A stretch of 64,000 nt of DNA from an uncultured Flavobacteriaceae bacterium (GTDB lineage Bacteria; Bacteroidota; Bacteroidia; Flavobacteriales; Flavobacteriaceae): assembly GCA_947503005.1 (NCBI GenBank), contig CANNCA010000006.1:266941-330940 (forward strand). The letters run 5' to 3'. Position 1 is the first letter of the stretch; each line of letters opens with the position of its first letter. The notes beneath the pieces were generated by a model that saw only the letters and a list, made by a program, of their open reading frames with translations, had not been told where the DNA came from and did not search any database. The position numbers and the translations under genes were made by a program. Shown piece after piece: positions 62,290 through 64,000 of this stretch.

Positions 62290-63879
62290 TTAATCTTTGG
62301 TTAGCTTACTTCCCCACCAATCATCGTTAGGCTCAAAGTCTTTCAAAAGAAATTCAATGCGTTGCTTTTCTAATAACGGTAGTTGCTCTTCCACAATGTG
62401 CTGATGTCGTCTAGCGGCGAGTTCGGCATTGAATTCAGTATCTTTTTCGGGTAGGTTCGCGCCGACCTCATGGAGCCAATCCAACAATTTCTTTCGCATT
62501 TGAATTTTAATTTCGGGGTTCTCTTCGGCCAAATTAAACTGTTCACCGATATCGGTTTGCAATTTATAAAGCTCATCTCGGTCATCCTCCCAATAGTGTA
62601 TCAGTTTCCAACCGTCTTCTTGTAGTATAGAAGAAGGTTCTCCCCCTTGATTTCCATAGTGAGGATAATGCCAGTATATAGGTCTTTTTAGCTTCATGGC
62701 CTTACCTTCCAAAAGCGGTCTAAGACTGATACCGTCTACATGTTGTTTTGGTAAAGCATCCAAACCTACCAAATCTAAAATGGTAGGGTAAAAATCAGTT
62801 CCCGTTACTGGATAATCGCTTTCTGCACCTCGATGCTTTAACCATGGCACTTTAATGAAGTAAGGCTCTCGAATTCCTCCTTCCCATTGATATCCTTTGC
62901 CTCCGCGAAGCGGAAGATTTGAAGTGGAAAAAGAATCTCCTGAGGCTACTCCGCCATTGTCAGAAGTAAAAATTACAATGGTTTCATCTTCAATTCCGTG
63001 TTCTTTTAGGGCAGATAAAACTACACCAACTGCATCATCCATACTTTCAACAAGTCCGGCATAAATTGGATTATCTTGTACTTGTCTAATGGGCAGTACG
63101 CTTTCCATCTTATATCCTTCTTTTGCAATTCCCTTGTTATGTGCTTTATCTCGATACTTTACCCATTTCGATTTCGTAGTCTGAATTGGTCCATGTACAG
63201 CATAAAACGATAGAAATGCAAAAAAAGGAGCGTCTTTGGTTTCCTTTATAAAAGATGCTGTTTCATTGGCAAGTCTCATTGATAAATTTTCACCATTAAC
63301 TTTGTTTTCTAGTTTTGGATTTTTCCAGGGCGAAAAATATCCACCAATCGGACTACCTTTGTCCCATCCGCCTACATTTATATCAAATCCGTGATTTTCA
63401 GGATAAGAACCTTCACCCCCAAGGTGCCATTTTCCGGTAAAAAAAGTTTGATACCCTCCATTTTGCATAGCCTCTGCTAAACTGATATCCTGTTCGGGCA
63501 AATTATGTATATATTGTGCAGGAAGTAGTTTATCATGTCTTTCGAGCGCACGCCATTCTTCGCCCGATTTTGCACCAATCCAATCGGTAATACCATGCCG
63601 GGCTGTGAATTTTCCAGTCATTATACTGGCTCTAGAAGGACTACAAACCCTACTTGCCGCATAACCTTGCGTGAATATCATTGCTTGTTTTGCTAAAGCA
63701 TCGATATTCGGGGTTTCATAATAATTACTTCCGGTCACTCCTAAATCAATTAACCCCAAATCATCAACTAGTATAAATACAACATTCGGTTTTTTTTCAA
63801 TTAGTTCCTCTTGTTCTTTACAAGCTAATTGAAATATTATCATGAGAAGTGTAAGTACTGCAGCGGCCTTTTTCAGCAT
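62290..63879 (-). CDS. Sulfatase (formylglycine-dependent), lipoprotein
   Basis: A 529-residue type I sulfatase with a lipoprotein signal (Cys20 in MIIFQLACKEQ). Metal-binding Asp39 and Asp40 are in NVVFILVDDLGLIDLG. The signature CSPSR at 79-83 holds Cys79, which is converted to formylglycine, and is followed by ASIMTGKFTARHGI. Further motifs are TGKWHLGGEGSYPENHGFDI, IVIFTSDNGGVASGD and LRGGKGYQWEGGIREPYFIK. It removes sulfate esters, probably from marine polysaccharides. It needs a maturase; GldJ has the FGE fold but is a structural protein. No polysaccharide-utilisation locus adjoins it. Confidence 0.93.
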   Translation of the reverse strand: MLKKAAAVLTLLMIIFQLACKEQEELIEKKPNVVFILVDDLGLIDLGVTGSNYYETPNIDALAKQAMIFTQGYAASRVCSPSRASIMTGKFTARHGITDWIGAKSGEEWRALERHDKLLPAQYIHNLPEQDISLAEAMQNGGYQTFFTGKWHLGGEGSYPENHGFDINVGGWDKGSPIGGYFSPWKNPKLENKVNGENLSMRLANETASFIKETKDAPFFAFLSFYAVHGPIQTTKSKWVKYRDKAHNKGIAKEGYKMESVLPIRQVQDNPIYAGLVESMDDAVGVVLSALKEHGIEDETIVIFTSDNGGVASGDSFSTSNLPLRGGKGYQWEGGIREPYFIKVPWLKHRGAESDYPVTGTDFYPTILDLVGLDALPKQHVDGISLRPLLEGKAMKLKRPIYWHYPHYGNQGGEPSSILQEDGWKLIHYWEDDRDELYKLQTDIGEQFNLAEENPEIKIQMRKKLLDWLHEVGANLPEKDTEFNAELAARRHQHIVEEQLPLLEKQRIEFLLKDFEPNDDWWGSKLTKD

Positions 63880-63935
63880 TGTATCAGTTTTATCTAAATA
63901 TACTAAAAAGAGAGTTTCATTTTAGGCCATAAAAA

Positions 63936-63962
63936 AACCCCTTCACTTTTGGTGAAGGGGTT
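63936..63962 (-). terminator. Terminator for a minus-strand transcript entering from the right
   Basis: An AACCCCTTCAC/GTGAAGGGGTT stem with a 5-nt loop has a left-hand A-run (63931-63937), which is the T-run of a minus-strand terminator. The transcript it ends must start beyond the right edge. The 38 bases to its right hold no identifiable gene. Confidence 0.7.
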
Positions 63963-64000
63963 CTGTAATGCGGGGACTTTCCCTGCACAAAGAAGGCGGC

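Noticed and set aside
63940..64000. RNase P RNA-like words (GGAAAGTCC, ACAGAACCCC) on the minus strand
   Set aside because: In RNase P these motifs are hundreds of bases apart. Here they are adjacent and partly inside a terminator stem, so coincidence is likelier.

Overview
The window is AT-rich chromosomal DNA of a Bacteroidota bacterium, most likely a marine member of the Flavobacteriaceae. Evidence for this: gliding and type IX secretion genes (porV, gldJ), a secreted protein with a type IX C-terminal sorting domain, flavobacterial TonB proteins, a DUF5686/carboxypeptidase-regulatory outer-membrane protein, promoter boxes of the Bacteroidota form TAnnTTTG, start sites without Shine-Dalgarno sequences, and energy genes suited to sodium-rich habitats (membrane pyrophosphatase, NhaD). 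Nearly all of it is dense, intact chromosomal coding sequence. I see no phage, insertion sequence, CRISPR array or rRNA. Layout, left to right. 1-600: the 3' end of a tonB gene and an N-terminal remnant of a second tonB. 0.6-7.4 kb, minus strand: membrane pyrophosphatase, soluble pyrophosphatase, a DUF5686 protein and pyruvate dehydrogenase E1 beta. 7.5-14.9 kb, plus strand: etfBA, a bifunctional-nuclease-family protein, a NupC nucleoside transporter, thyA, and an ergothioneine operon (egtB, egtD, DUF427). 15-25 kb: a small CBM48 protein, a class V aminotransferase-fold enzyme, a 2TM protein overlapping folA, murI, a PafA-like phosphatase, an MlaE/MlaF ABC pair, a DUF389 protein, a mannose-1-phosphate guanylyltransferase and a SprT-like protein. 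24.9-33.8 kb: a Crp/Fnr regulator, two lipoprotein enzymes, an SDR, an M28 peptidase, PDH E2 and E1 alpha, cdd and porV. 34.2-37.3 kb: gldJ, murF and tRNA-Val(GAC). 37.5-45.9 kb: a tight five-gene plus-strand cluster encoding two cytochrome-c-motif proteins, a Tat-type DUF1501 protein, a histidine-lined beta-propeller and an FMN-dependent 2-hydroxyacid dehydrogenase. 46-54.7 kb, minus strand: a type IX secreted Ig-repeat protein, tRNA-Val(UAC), and the run gdh-nhaD-exbB-exbD-tonB-folC. 54.9-62.3 kb, plus strand: acyl-CoA dehydrogenase and gltBD. 62.3-63.9 kb, minus strand: a lipoprotein sulfatase. Functional links. Acyl-CoA dehydrogenase passes electrons to EtfAB. Pyrophosphatases, NhaD and ExbBD/TonB couple ion gradients to transport. 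Gdh and GltBD connect ammonia and glutamate. ThyA, FolA and FolC belong to folate and dTMP metabolism. PorV and GldJ serve type IX secretion, for which the Ig-repeat protein is a likely cargo. The best candidate for an undescribed system is the five-gene cluster at 37.5-45.9 kb. At the DNA level, the clearest unexplained signals are an 18-bp perfect palindrome between pdhB and etfBA, paired palindromes inside the CBM48 promoter, and a 14-bp-stem inverted repeat in the gltB leader.
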